DNA of 64,000 bases from Rhizoclosmatium globosum. Lineage: Eukaryota; Chytridiomycota; Chytridiomycetes; Chytridiales; Chytriomycetaceae. Made by a program: the position numbers and the translations under genes. The notes below the pieces were generated by a model. That model did not search any database. It was not told where the DNA came from and saw nothing but the letters and a program-made list of their open reading frames with translations. Position 1 is the stretch's first letter. Each line of letters starts with the position of its first letter. Below are positions 46,640-60,522 of this stretch, piece by piece. The DNA lies in NCBI GenBank assembly GCA_002104985.1, contig MCGO01000120.1:57233-121232 (forward strand), given 5' to 3'.

Positions 46640-47132
46640 AGTCAATGTTCATGTATACAGCGAATATAAAGCGCTGCCCAATGAGCGACATTACTTTCAT
46701 CTCAAGCATCCAATTGACACCGTTGATGTTGCGATTGATATAAAACCTCTCGAGGACGACTATCCACAGTTCTGTGCATAAAAGACGATGTTGTGGTAGC
46801 TTTAGTACCTCGACGCGATTCGTTTGCTGCCGTCATTTTGGGATTCTTCTCACGTTTGTGGATGCAAAAATCTTACTGTTTCCTTTGTTTGAAAATCTTG
46901 ATTGTTACAAACCCAAACCTTTGTTGCAAACAATACATACATACAACTATTATCACGACACAAAGGACCCGGAAATTATTCAAAACGATAAGCACTTATT
47001 GAGTGCGTAATCGAAAAAAAACTTGGATGCATCCAAGACGAATGCGATATTTCAGTTTTTTGAAAGCAGTGTTTTTGAATGCCAAGAAACGGAGATTTTT
47101 GTCTTCACAACCTTAAAATTAAGTGTTGTAAG
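46640..47132. other. intergenic stretch upstream of the carboxylesterase
   Basis: Short ORFs on the plus strand (46774-47010) have no recognisable pattern. Probably the carboxylesterase promoter and the upstream region of the small membrane protein. Confidence 0.45.
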
Positions 47133-48832
47133 ATGCTCTTAGTTTTCGCCTTGTTCATCGCTCTTGCATCTGCACAGACTGTGACCCTTGACTACGCAAC
47201 TATTCAAGTAAGAATCATCGACTCACTTTAGAAATCCTTTCTCGTCTTGACCGATCTTATTAATAGGGCTCCACTCAAGACACAGTTGCTTCGTTCCTCG
47301 GAATTCCATACGCAGCCCCTCCAGTTGGACCTCTTCGTTTTAAGCCGCCGCAACCTCCGCTGAAAGCCTCTACGCTGATCCAGGCAACGTCGTTTGGAAG
47401 TTCTTGCATTCCAATTTCGGGTCCTGCCACTGGATTCTCTGAAGACTGTCTCACAATCAACGTCTGGGCTCCCTTGGAGAGTTCTTCGTCCCCTCTTCCA
47501 GTTGTGGTGTGGATTTACGGTGGCTATTTTACTGAGGGTTCGTCGGCAAGTCAAATTTACAATGGAACAAACTTCATTCAAGGAGCACCAGAAGGGAAAC
47601 GTCCAATCGTTGTAACTTTCAACTATCGTCTCGGATACTTTGGTTTTCTTGCTTCTGAGGATCTTCGCAAGGAAGGGAGTTTGAATGCAGGTCTTTTGGA
47701 TCAAAAGGCGGCATTCGAATGGGTCCAAAAGTACATTGCAAAGTTTGGAGGTGATCCAGCAAGAGTGACAGCCTGGGGTGAATCTGCTGGTGCACGCTCA
47801 GTCCACTTCCATATGGCTGCCAAGCTTTCTCCATCTCCACTCTTCCAACAAGCCATCATGGAATCTGGATCTGTCAACCTGAACACTGGATTCGTCGCCA
47901 ACTTCCAAAGCTACTACAACACTCTCGCATCCAATTTGAATTGCCCAAGTTCCGGAGTTCTTGCTTGTCTTCGTAACGCCTCAGCATCTGCACTTGCCAC
48001 AGCCGCCACTTCCCTTCCAACTCTCTATCTTCCTGTTGTTGACGGAGTATACCTGGTCAAGCCTCCTCTCTTGACTGTTTACTCCGGAAATGCTCAAAAT
48101 ATTCCCATTATATGGATGTACAACACAAACGAAGGCACACTCTTCTCAGCTCTCTTTAAAGCCTATCCAAGTCCTTCGGCTGCGCTTTCATTTGAGGCAA
48201 CCCAGTTTTCCTTCTTGAATGCATCCGCCCTAAACCAAGTCCAAGTCATTTATCCTCCTTCGGCGTACCAGTCAGTCGGACCATATCAGCCATATTTCGA
48301 AGCAGCAGCAGACGCGCTAGGTGATGCGTTTTACGTTTGTCCCATTCACACTTCGGCGGTGGCAGCATCTTCCGCTCAGAATTCGTCGCTTATATATCGT
48401 GCACGATTCAATATTATCCCTTCGTTACTCGCTAGTTCAGCGTTACAAAATCTGGGTGTTTTTCACTCCGCGGAACTTCAGTTTGTTTGGAATTATAAGA
48501 CGTTACTTACTCCCTCCGATCAGAAAGTGGCACAAGCTTTGATTGCTGCTTACACAAACTTCATATTTGGCGGTGCGCCTGATGCCAGCACTTCTGTTGG
48601 TTTCAAGTGGCCACCATTTAATAACGGTGGACAGGTTGTTGTGATCGATGAGGGACTTTCAGGAGTTTTGGAAACTGTCGGTGCCGATACTTTGACCAAA
48701 TGCAAGTTCTGGAACGACGGAGGAGTATTGTTTGCGCAAACCAATCCCCCGACTGCAACGACCAGCGCCACTAAAATTACGAAAGTTCATTGGATTATTT
48801 TGGTGGCCGCGTTCTTGCTTCTACACGTTTAA
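47133..48832 (+). CDS. secreted, probably GPI-anchored type-B carboxylesterase
   Basis: Two exons (47133-47207 and 47267-48832) give 546 residues. Signal peptide MLLVFALFIALASAQ. Family signatures: GIPYAAPPVGPLRF, EDCLTINVWAP, VVWIYGGYF (oxyanion region, with GGYF in place of the usual GGGF), and the nucleophile elbow AWGESAGA (Ser about 198). Likely acid and base of the triad are Glu in NTNEGTLF (about 313) and His in VFHSAELQFVW (about 425). A hydrophobic C-terminus (WIILVAAFLLLHV) after a Thr-rich stretch suggests a GPI-anchor signal. Such enzymes hydrolyse carboxylic esters; the natural substrate is unknown. Confidence 0.88.
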
Positions 48833-48915
48833 TACAGTTTGAGTCTCATTTGTTATAACGAAAATAAAGAATTCTCGACAAAGAAGGGTTCTCGGTGGCG
48901 TCGAACACCCACTTG

Positions 48916-48951
48916 TGACTCAAGTGTGTAACGAAAGGCAACTTTGACTCA
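48916..48951. promoter_or_regulatory. two TGACTCA sites upstream of USP 7
   Basis: Heptamers at 48916-48922 and 48945-48951, about 95-130 bases before the USP 7 start codon. Confidence 0.45.
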
Positions 48952-49045
48952 CTCCGCACATGGAGATTATCCTATAAAACGCAACACCCACCTCACCCCA
49001 ACCTCTACAAAAAACAAACCAAAAAGCCAAACAACAATAATTAAG

Positions 49046-49648
49046 ATGACTGTCGACGAGATCCACAACTCCACCGAGACCCAAGGCGCTGCCCCATACA
49101 AGCGAACAATTGCCATTGCCCTTGACTCATCCAAGTTTTCCGAGTACGCATTCAACTGGGCTCTCGAGCACTACCTCCGCCAAGACGATTACGTTCTGCT
49201 GTTGAACGTCCAGCACCACAAGAATGCCCCACTTGGCATCAATTCAGGACTTGATGCTCCCTTAGCCCCAGCCGAACCAATTGTCCATCCCGCGTCTGCC
49301 AAAGACGAAAGCCACGCATTGTTGACCAAATACGCCAAGATTTTGGCATCCAAGGAATACGCTTACAAGGCTGTTTCCATCCACCCATCGTATGTCTCCA
49401 CCAAAGAGAGCATCGTTCGTGAGGTTGCTCAGTTGAACGCCACTGCCTTGATTGTTGGAAGCAGAGGTGCTGATGCATTGTCTAGAGGCTTCATTGGAAG
49501 TGTTTCCGATTACTGTGCGCACCACTGTCACTGTCCAGTAGTGATTGCGAAGCCTTCAGAGGAGGAAGCCAAGACTATGAAGGCTATTGATGAATCTGTT
49601 TTTCAGTCTTTCACTTTGTTGCCATCCAACACTAGTAAGATTGTCTAA
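49046..49648 (+). CDS. universal stress protein (USP 7)
   Basis: Single exon, 200 residues from MTVDEIHNSTETQGAAPYKR. TIAIALDSSKFSEYAFNWAL, YVLLLNVQHHKNAPLG and GSRGADALSRGFIGSVSDYCAHHCHCPVVIA give a full Usp fold with the ATP-binding loop. The upstream in-frame extension to 48944 is rejected because this start aligns with USP 1. It is nearly collinear with USP 1, about 14 kb away on the other strand. Confidence 0.92.
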   Translation: MTVDEIHNSTETQGAAPYKRTIAIALDSSKFSEYAFNWALEHYLRQDDYVLLLNVQHHKNAPLGINSGLDAPLAPAEPIVHPASAKDESHALLTKYAKILASKEYAYKAVSIHPSYVSTKESIVREVAQLNATALIVGSRGADALSRGFIGSVSDYCAHHCHCPVVIAKPSEEEAKTMKAIDESVFQSFTLLPSNTSKIV

Positions 49649-50115
49649 GAATTGTAGAGATTGTGAATAAAATCGTATATTGTTTTATCGTATTATGTAC
49701 TTCTCATCAGATCTGCTTGGATTTCGGGGTTTGCGGAATGAGCAACATCGAGGCCTCGGATTTATAGGAGGTATTCAATGTATCAAACTACTTGCTTAAT
49801 GAAACACGAGTGAAACGCAGGTAACCAGGAAGGAAAGCTTGTTGGGCAATCGGAATATTTGTCTTTGTCGAGCCAAAAATAGCTTTCTTTTTCTTCACCC
49901 AAAGTCAAAAAGTGAGTGACGATTCATACCTTCACCCTTGCCATCGGCCCCTAGGCCATCCACCGCCTCTCCTGCTTCCCCCTTCATCAAACTACACACT
50001 AACAACCCTCCCTTTCCAGAAAAAACAAAGGCTCTTCTTCCCCCTCAAAAAAAAAACAAAAAAACCCAAAACCCAAACAGTACTCTTTACTTCAAAAAAC
50101 CCACAAAAACCAAAT
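49649..50115. other. intergenic region and PAB1 leader
   Basis: Contains the PAB1 promoter and a C- and A-rich 5' leader; A-rich leaders (here AAAAAACAAAAAAACCC near 50047) occur in PABP genes of other organisms and can bind the protein itself. No ORF recognised. Confidence 0.45.
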
Positions 50116-52348
<2,233 letters not shown>

Positions 52349-52519
52349 ATATCGCCCATCTGATAACTTGTTTTTAAACTGTATCTAATATCGCAGTTTG
52401 TTCCTCGGGGGAGGAATGCCTTTGACTTAAAAAAAATAAAAAGTTATGTTGACTTTGCATCTTACGATTCATCTATTTTGAGTTTATTATTTATCAGATT
52501 GAAAAGGTGGAAGATGTTA

Positions 52520-55500
52520 TTATTCGGACGGCTTTGCCATTTGGTTTCTGTTCTTCAACACAGAGTCTAGTTGTGCTGCCTGTTCTTCTGGTGTAAGAGC
52601 AACATCAGGAACTTCGTGTCTCTTTGATGACGACGCAGGTTTCTTGAGGTTGAACACGGTCACAGATCCAGAATCATCGCCAATGAGAATACACGATGAC
52701 TTTGACCCGAAAATGAGACTTGTCAACTGTCGATCCAAAACAGTGTGGATAACAATTGGATCCAGTACTGAATGCTTGAGGTCCCAGACTTCAAGGCGAC
52801 CATCGTTTGAGACACAACTGAACATGGTCGCGTTTGTTGGGGACCATGCAATGTCTGTGATTCCGTCCTATATTGTATTCTTAGCACCAGAGGGATTACA
52901 AAGAGGAGCTTTACTTTGCCGGACTGGAACTTGAAAGCACACGACTCCTCTTCTGAATCCCATAACCGCACAGTCCAATCCGCCGAACACGACAAAAATA
53001 CATTTGGTAAGAAGGGCGACCACTTGACTTTGTATACTGGTCCTGTGTGTCCGAATTGTGTCTGCAGGTATTGTTCGTTGTATGAGACGGAGCAGCGGTG
53101 GATGTGACCGTCTTCTGTTCCAAGAATATATCTACGTAAAGAAAAATATTAGTGATAATGTGGAGTTGAAAGGTGTTGTTACATGTTTCGGTCTTTTGAG
53201 TTGAAATCGAAACAGAGTCCTCCTGCCTGTCGAGAAATCAAGGCTTTTCCATGCGATCCACTACCCTCTCGACTTGAATGTGCGCCGGTCCCGCTTTCAG
53301 GTGCTTGCTTGGTTACACGTTTCAGAACCATAAGGTCTGTGGGAAATCAATGTAAACGTCGTTACACCCAACAAAGTCAGATTTCCCTACCTGCATGCTC
53401 AAATCCTTTGCGAATCTGCCATTGACACACCCGACCATCGGTAGAAATCGAGACCAAAGACTCAGCCTTGGCTGATCGTCACCCATTCCATGTTCTCGTT
53501 CGATCCATTTCAACTCCCATACTGGGTCACGATGCTTTCCAGCAATGTGACTAGTGCGCGTAAGATATAAGAGAAGTACGCAATGGTTTTACCTGTTGTC
53601 CAGAGCTGCTGCATCCGTCTTTTGACGCACGTCGTAGATTGCAATTCGACCATCGGAAACCAGCGGCAAGAAGGTTTGGAGTGAACTTTGAGAAGTCAAC
53701 AGATGTAACTGGTTGAGCCGATCTATAGATACGTTCCGGCCACTAAAATGCTTTGATGAGCTAAAATCAGTTGAAGTCTTAGGTTACCTCGGGATTCTTC
53801 AAAGACCAAACGAGCAACAGCCCAAATGTGGAGACGCGGCATGCTTATTCTCTCCATACGCCACGGCCAGGATGTCTTCGTTTTCTTTGTTCCACGCCAA
53901 ATACATGACAGATCTACCTCGAGTAACTTCACATCGATACGACCACAATGCATTCAAAGTTGGAATGTGTGCTCCATATGACTCTTCCTCGTCTTCGTCG
54001 TCCTCAATATTTCTGTAGCGAAAAAAAGACATCAACGGGTCGAACTATAAAGAGAGGAATCACTTCACCTTCATCGTTTTCATCTTCGCCTTCTTCTCCG
54101 GAATCTTTGGTCTTGGGTCGTGCAGATGGAGGCAAGTCTTGAGGCTTTTGGATGTTTCGATACATGATGAGTTTGTTTCGTAGTTGTTTCCGACCACAGC
54201 GCGTTCCATAATGAGAAGAGAGTGTTTTAAACTATCTTGGTCGAGCTAATCGTAGATTTCGTCAGGTTTTCGTTAACTCCCGCGTTTTCAGCTCACCGTT
54301 GCCAATAAAGCAGCATCCTTTTCACTTGAATCCGTTTGTGACTCTCCGCCTTCACCAACCATACCGCCGGGACCAGTCGTACTATAGCGTTCTGATTCGG
54401 AACCATCCATCGACATTGATTGTGCAATTTGTGTGGACGCGTAATTGGACCGGATAGCAGCGATAGATCCAGATCCCGCGGCAAGCATCTGGGAGAGAGC
54501 TCGTTGATTTGCGATGGTAGTAGCGCTTGTAGATCCTTGAGCTGAAGAATCTTCGGTCCCAATATGTGATTCGCTGGAAAGCAAGACGTATTAGTTGTGT
54601 CAGTTAGAGAGTGTGTGAGACTTAACTGTTCTTCCGGTCGAACTGATCCAGAATTTGTGTTGTATGCATCATAAATATCCCATTGAGAGGCCTGGCATTC
54701 AGACGACGCGAACGAGGGACCAGATGCCTGGACATCTTTGTTCTTCTTCGGTGCATTGATCGTTTGCATTCCACGGTCGGTGAAGTTTTCATTGTTGGCT
54801 TTTGTTGCGCAAAGCTAGCGAGAGAGATTTAGTAGTTGATCCATCGTGTGATAGGCTTTACTTCTGTGTAGTTCGAGTTTGCTTCCTTCACTTTCGCAAC
54901 CTCTTCGAGAAAGTCGGGACAAACGGCGAGTGACGGCAAATTTAATAAGATGATGTTTTCCGTTTCTTTGAGGCGAATATGAAGGATTTTGTGGCTGTCT
55001 TGCGGGTCAATCTTGTTGACACGCTTGTCGACACTGTCACTCGATCCTTTCACAGCTTCGGCTTTTCCATCCTGATTTACCCCTGATTAACTGCTTTAGT
55101 TGAGAAAGCCCAATAAAACGTAATAATTATACGAACCATGAAGAGACTCATTCGAACTGGAAACTGACGCTGAGTCGTCCTTGTCATCAGATTCAGAGAT
55201 ATCAGACGCACGACTATTCGCCGACGCGCTGTGTCTTCCACCAAAATTCGAGCTGTTCCAAGAAGCCATGTTCATGGATTCCAGCTCGTTCAGAACATCC
55301 GACACACTCTCCTTCACCGCACTCATCATGTCCATGCCCTGCATCATTGGATGCTTAAAGTGGCCTCCCTTTGTGGCAAGGAGACTGACTGGCGTGACAT
55401 CATTCCCTTCCTCATCCAGCACTGTCACATTCGAAGGCTGACTCTGAGCAAGTGCGACTCCAGCCATGCTTTTGGTTCCCGACACCACGGCCGTTGAATG

Positions 55501-55826
55501 GGAAGCAGCCATCGAACTGTTTGGCAATCTTAGAATATCTGCGACATGGTTCGAGCTGTCAAACCTGAAAGCCTGTTTAGGAAGGCGCTGCGATTGCATC
55601 ATTGCGGCCGCTGTCGAGTTTGTGTTTGTGTGTGACTGAAGCGCGTTTTTCGATCGGATTGAAGGTGCTTCGAAGTGGTTTGAGTTTGCTGCTTGTGCTG
55701 TCATTGCAAGCCCAAGGAATCCCCCACCGAGGCTGGAAGTAATTAAGCTTAATAGCTGACATAAATAAGCTCACCGTCCTCCGCCGGCGTTTCCTCGTTT
55801 GGGAGTCCTGTGGTTGATTGGTCCAT
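52520..55826 (-). CDS. DNAI4: axonemal dynein intermediate chain DNAI4 (WDR78/IC138-like)
   Basis: About ten exons on the minus strand. The disordered N-terminus contains NVTVLDEEGNDVTPVSLL, a signature of the family. Next come IILLNLPSLAV, RGMQTINAPKKNKDVQ and QWDIYDAYN. The C-terminal half forms WD repeats: NALWSYRCEVTRGRSVMYLAWN, VWELKWIERE, FNSKDRNMYILGTEDGHIHRC, VYKVKWSPFLPNVFLSCSADW with TVRLWD, and MFSCVSNDGRLEVWDL. It ends PEEQAAQLDSVLKNRNQMAKPSE. In other species this is the f/I1 inner-arm dynein intermediate chain that controls flagellar beating. Its presence implies flagellated zoospores. The start at 55826 needs one extra G in the GGGGG run near 55726; otherwise the start would be at 55704. 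Confidence 0.88.
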
Positions 55827-55967
55827 TTTTGAGCAGATTTGTCAAGTCTACTCTGCAGATTTATGATTGAAGATTCCTAAGTATCAAAACTCACAGAACA
55901 ATTTATTCGCCATGTTAAGGCTGGGTATCATCGAACATTTTTAAAAAAAGAAAGGCAATAACTTGGG

Positions 55968-56580
55968 TTAATTTCCACTGGCCCAAACCGGGGTAGCTCC
56001 ATCGTACAAAACTAAATTCGAATCATTTTGCATACACAGTTGCGTACCAGCGACAGATCCTGCTTTGGTACCCCAAACAACTTGTCCACTTAAATCTGGG
56101 GTTGTTGAAAGAACAAAACGACCATCCTGAACACGAAACGAGAGACCTGGCTTTCCATGTCTGAGAACTCCAAATTGGCGAGACACAGCCACGACCTTGG
56201 TTACAATTTGTTGCGTACCAAACTATTGAAAAGGGTAAGTTCTGGGAAGCAAAAGATCAACTAACCACTGTAAATAACCGCGTTACCATCGGGCTTAATT
56301 ATTTAAGATTAAAACCAGCTTAATGAACAATAACATGTATCGAACCTGCATCAAGAGTTGTGATGTTCCAGCAGGATTGAGTTTTGCACAAGGTGGTGCA
56401 GAATAGTAAGGCTGCAAACAATTTTTGAATGAATCTCCCTTGATGGTATCCTGGTGTGCTCGTGTATTGCGCGTTCAGCTTCCACGATGGCTGCCAGCTT
56501 CCAAGGTTTTCACATGTTTGAGCGAGAGCTCCTTGGATTCCACTTAACGCAACGAGGACAAGGACGGTTAATGAAGGCAT
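55968..56580 (-). CDS. secreted B-lectin protein (lectin 4), frames broken
   Basis: Signal peptide MPSLTVLVLVALSGIQGALAQ and TCENLGSWQPSWKLNAQY match lectin 5. Near 56440 the frame shifts: the shifted reading gives DSFKNC and the cysteine pair of the family, while the raw frame does not. A second change lies near 56150, before the LSFRVQDGRFVLSTT segment. The last motif LCMQNDSNLVLYDGATPVWASGN is intact. Introns match those of lectin 3 (after LLMQ and after VIY). Either a pseudogene or affected by indel errors. Confidence 0.65.
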
Positions 56581-56650
56581 TTAATAATATGCAAGAATAG
56601 TTTTTCTAAAAGGTTGAATTCGGGTTGGTACTATTCATTGTTTTACTTGA

Positions 56651-56657
56651 CCAATCA
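56651..56657. promoter_or_regulatory. CCAATCA box upstream of lectin 4
   Basis: One perfect CCAATCA about 70 bases before the lectin 4 start, with a second CCAAT nearby. See the clusters at lectins 7-9. Confidence 0.3.
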
Positions 56658-56771
56658 ATAACCAATCCCAATCACTTCCTTCACCTCACTATTTTAATCA
56701 CCACCATCAGCAACAAAGAGACAAAGCAAAAAAAAACATTGAAATCCGCAAAATTCGTTAGACCAACACAT

Positions 56772-57392
56772 TTAGTGGTAGGTTCCAGACGCCCAAACAG
56801 CAACATCGCCAACGTAAAGAACAAGATTACCATCATTCTGCATACAAAGTTGTGAAGCCCCAGTCGAAGCATACCCAGGAACGCGCCAAATAATTTGTCC
56901 ACTCAAATCTTGGGTGGTGGAAAGAACGAATTGGCCATCCTGCACACGGAAAGACAACCAGGGCGGTTCCAAGTTTGAGTACTCCAAGTTGGCGAAACAC
57001 ATCCTCCGCCCAAGTTGCAGTTGGAGGAATACCAGACTAAAAAACAGAAGTTGGTGCGAATTCTTTATGAATGAACTTACCGTTATAAATTACGGCATTA
57101 CCGTCAGGCTATCATATAGGTTTAGTTATTGTAAAAGTAGCAGCCGCACCTGCATAACGAGTTGATTCGTACCCGCTGGGTTGGAGAGTTTCGCACAGGT
57201 AGAAGCAGTAAAGTAAGGCTGCAAACAATTCTTGAATGAGTCACTCTTAATGGCGTATCCTGGAACGCTCGTGTATTGCGAGTTCAGCTTCCAGGACGGC
57301 TGCGAAGTGCCCAAGTTTTCACATTGGGTTTGAGCACTCGTGCCTTGACTCATAGCCAAAACTGTAACAGTAGCAAGCTTGAAGAAATGCAT
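56772..57392 (-). CDS. secreted B-lectin protein (lectin 5)
   Basis: MHFFKLATVTVLAMSQGTSAQ is a signal peptide; then CENLGTSQPSWKLNSQY, SDSFKNCLQPYFTASTCAKL and QLVMQ. Exon 2 carries PDGNAVIYN. The last exon starts VWYSSNCNLGGGC, shifts frame near 56962, and continues LSFRVQDGQFVLSTTQDL and LCMQNDGNLVLYVGDVAVW. Nearest paralogue of lectin 4 with the same exon plan. Confidence 0.68.
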
Positions 57393-57576
57393 TTTTCGAT
57401 GTAGTTTCTATGCCAACGTAATAAGCTGGGTTGAACGGCTTTTAAAGTGTTGTCTATTTTTGGAACATTGTTGCCAGCAGCAGCAACGTCATCAAAAATA
57501 CAAATCAATTGTTAGAGAACAATATTAATGGCATTTTTATTTCAGAAGCCAACAGCAGAAGAAAAGACTGAAGAAA

Positions 57577-58315
57577 TTAATGAGACCCAGCCGCCCAAAC
57601 GACTGTGCCTCCAGTATCATACAAAACCAAGTTTCCATCATTCTATATTGAAAAGTATTAGGTTTTAAGGTTAAAGGAATGCAAGTTACCTGAAGACAAA
57701 GCTGTGTCCCAAAAATCGATCCTGTCTTTCCAGCATCCCAAACGCTTGGTCCGTTTGTGTAAACACTTGTGGTAATATAGAAACGACCGTTGTTGTTCCA
57801 TATCGCACGCGCGTTTGTGGCATATGTTCCTGAACTCCAAATGGAAGAAATACAACCACCTCCCTATCATATAATAAGCGGTGACTTCTAAGAATCGGAC
57901 AACTCTAGTTTCACATTACCCAGTTACATGTCGTCGCGTACCAAATTGCGTCTGCAGTATACATTAGTGATAAAGTGCAAGAAGGATACACAACATACAG
58001 ATAACAGCATTTCCATCCGGCTTAAGAATATATAATAGTATCAGATTGAGAGCATATCAAACGAAAGACCCACCTGCAATGCGAGCATCGCAGTCCCGCA
58101 GGATTCCTAATCCTCTTACACGTGGTGATTGCGTTGGTCGCCAACAAACAAGTCTTAAAGCCCGTACTGTCACCTGTCGCCATCATATACGGCAAGTCTT
58201 GATACTGATCAAACACAGACTTTGCGTTCCAATCCGCCAAGTTATTGCAAGGATACCCGCCGTCTGCAGATACCAGAGCCGCGAAAGCAGCGAATAAGAA
58301 CACCAGGAACTTCAT
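57577..58315 (-). CDS. secreted B-lectin protein (lectin 6), closest to lectin 3
   Basis: MKFLVFLFAAFAALVSADGGYPC and the segment NNLADWNAKSVFDQYQ are almost the same as in lectin 3, which lies 36 kb away on the other strand. One base is missing near 58092 (GGGACTGCG versus GGAACTGCG in lectin 3), which breaks the TAMLALQ end of exon 1. Later exons are intact: AIWYATTCNWGGGC, TNGPSVWDAGKTGSIFGTQ, LCLQNDGNLVLYDTGGTVVW and AAGSH. Confidence 0.7.
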
Positions 58316-58559
58316 TTCCGTTAAGATGAAGTGTTGTTTTAATTTAATGCCGGTTTGATGTCGTGTTTTTCTATTTGGAAACAAATCAACGAATCAAAAT
58401 GATGCACTCCATTGTTGCCGAGCGCCCATTGTACTACAATGACCGTTTGATTATTAGATCGCTATAAAAACATTGTATTCCATTAACAATGTATTCGCAT
58501 TTTGATTGGTATGAAGAGACAAAAGTAAGAAAAACGAGTTCAGCAATACTAAGTCCTAA

Positions 58560-59259
58560 TTAACGGTTCAACGCCCAAACAACACTGCTTCCGTCATACA
58601 CGACAAGTTTCCGTCATTCTAATAAAGAATGAATTCGATTAACTTAAAGTTTAAAGTTTAAGTGTTTTACTTTACCTGCATACAAAGAAGAGTACCCGAA
58701 GCAGACCCTTGACTTCCAGAATCCCATCTCGAGCCCGAATTCGGTTGTTGGTTGATCTGGAAACGTCCATTGTTGAGTTGAATAGCTCCAGCTCCTGTTT
58801 CCATGTTCCCGTGCTCCATGTGCTTGAGACGCATCCGTTTCCGTAGTTGCATGTTCCTTGGTACCAGACGTTGTCTGATTTGTGTTTTTGGGCAATACTT
58901 CAGAGACATAGTCCGAAAAAAGTTAAAGTGGGAAGCTTGACTTACAAATCACGGCATTACCGTCCGGCTGGACACACGTAAACAAAGTAATTCAGGGGTT
59001 TCAAAAACGAAGAAGATTGCAATGCCAATACATACCTGAAGCACAAGCGCATACTGTCCGTTAGGAGCGGACAATCTTGTGCACTGTGAAATCCAATTCT
59101 GGGCTCTGAGACAGTTAAGGTACGAGTTTCCCGTAATAGCACCTCCTGATGCTGGGTTATATTGAAGCAAGCTTGTGACTGGATTCCAGTTTCCCAAGTT
59201 TCCGCATTGCGCATTAATAGTGGATGCAAATAGAGCGACGATGACAACGAAGGAGACAT
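58560..59259 (-). CDS. secreted B-lectin protein (lectin 7), frames broken
   Basis: GNWNPVTSLLQYNPASGG, a CxxxxxxxxQC-type cysteine pair and PNGQYALVLQ define the subfamily of lectins 7-9. The signal peptide is only seen after allowing one base near 59247. The C-terminal part (RFQINQQPNSGS, SASGTLLCMQ, DGNL, VYDGSSVVWALN) needs a further base near 58607. The exon plan is the same as in lectins 8 and 9. Confidence 0.62.
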
Positions 59260-59337
59260 GTAATTGGCGTGTACTTTTTTCTTCCTTGAGTTTATGCTTC
59301 TATTTCGCTTCTATTTCGCCTGGAATGTGATATATGA

Positions 59338-59385
59338 CCAATCAAAAGTGGTGATAACCAACCAATCAGAATACATAACCAATCA
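59338..59385. promoter_or_regulatory. three CCAATCA boxes upstream of lectin 7
   Basis: Perfect words at 59338-59344, 59362-59368 and 59379-59385, roughly 80-126 bases before the start codon. Confidence 0.4.
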
Positions 59386-59470
59386 TATTGACATTAATAT
59401 CTCTCGAAATAAAAGTATTGAAGATGTAGAAATAGGGTATATGATCTCCAATAATAAGTAAAGCTCAAAA

Positions 59471-60195
59471 TTAACGGTTCAATGCCCAGACAACACTGTT
59501 TCCATCGTAGACGACCAAGTTTCCGTCATTCTTACAGATAATCAGTTAATAAATATCAAGAAATAAGAATAGTCTATTTACCTGCATACACAACAAAGTT
59601 CCAGAGGCAGACCCTTGAGTTCCCGAGTCCCATCGTGATTAGCTTGGCTGTTGATTCACTTGGAATCTTCCGTTGTTGAGTTGAATGGCACTCAGTGTTG
59701 TATGTTCCAGTGCTCCCTTCAAGCACAAGTTCAACATGCAAAATACGCGTAACGTGAAGGGCAAAAGGGACTTACAAGTACTTGAGACACAACCTTGATT
59801 GTAGTTACATGTTGATTGGTACCAAACATTGTCTGTGTGACCGTCAGGTTAACTAACGATTTCAAGAGTGCGGATAAACTTACAAATAACCGCGTTTCCG
59901 TCAGGCTTCACACGAAAATATAACCGATATAAATTAAGACTCATCGACACTATAGAATACTCGAAAAACATACCTGAAGAACAAGAGCAAACTGTCCATT
60001 AGGAGCGCTTAATCTCGTACACTGAGGAATCCAGTTCTGCGCGACAAGACACGTGAGGAAAGTGTTTCCCGTGACGGCACTACCAGCCGCAGAGTTGTAC
60101 TGCATCAAACTTGAGACTGGGTTCCAGTTCCCCAAGTTCCCACACTGAGCATTCACGGACGCGGCAAAGAGACTGACGAGGAGGGAAACAAGCAT
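59471..60195 (-). pseudogene. secreted B-lectin gene (lectin 8), with nonsense codon
   Basis: Signal peptide MLVSLLVSLFAASVNAQ, GNLGNWNPVSSLMQYNSAAG and PNGQFALVLQ are intact in exon 1. In the last long exon the frame that encodes AIQLNNGRFQVNQQPS runs into a TAA at about 59640, where lectin 7 has GSRW; the reading then continues WDSGTQGSASGTLLCMQ. A base change near 59695 also disturbs the frame. The stop is a substitution rather than a simple indel, so this copy may be truly inactive. Confidence 0.55.
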
Positions 60196-60298
60196 CTTTT
60201 GAGAGTGTATTTTTAGGGAGGGTATACACTTTTTTTAGATGTCCATTGTTGGATGCCCGTCCCCTTTTATTGGTTCGTCATTGTCATTTTGATTTGAT

Positions 60299-60409
60299 CC
60301 AATCAAAATGTTGCGGTGATGTGATTTGAAGTGTTGACTGATTATCCAATCATATCTGTGGACGTCTTAAGGGGTGCATTGTCTTCGCTGTGGTGGGATG
60401 GACCAATCA
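60299..60409. promoter_or_regulatory. three CCAATCA boxes upstream of lectin 8
   Basis: Perfect words at 60299-60305, 60346-60352 and 60403-60409. Confidence 0.35.
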
Positions 60410-60522
60410 TTCAAGTTTGGACTCAATTCTTGACACTCATCATTTTCAAATAAAACAATAGCATGTTTACTTCTTAAAGCAATGCGAAGGGGGTATATCA
60501 TTTATAAAAGAAATTCAAAAAA

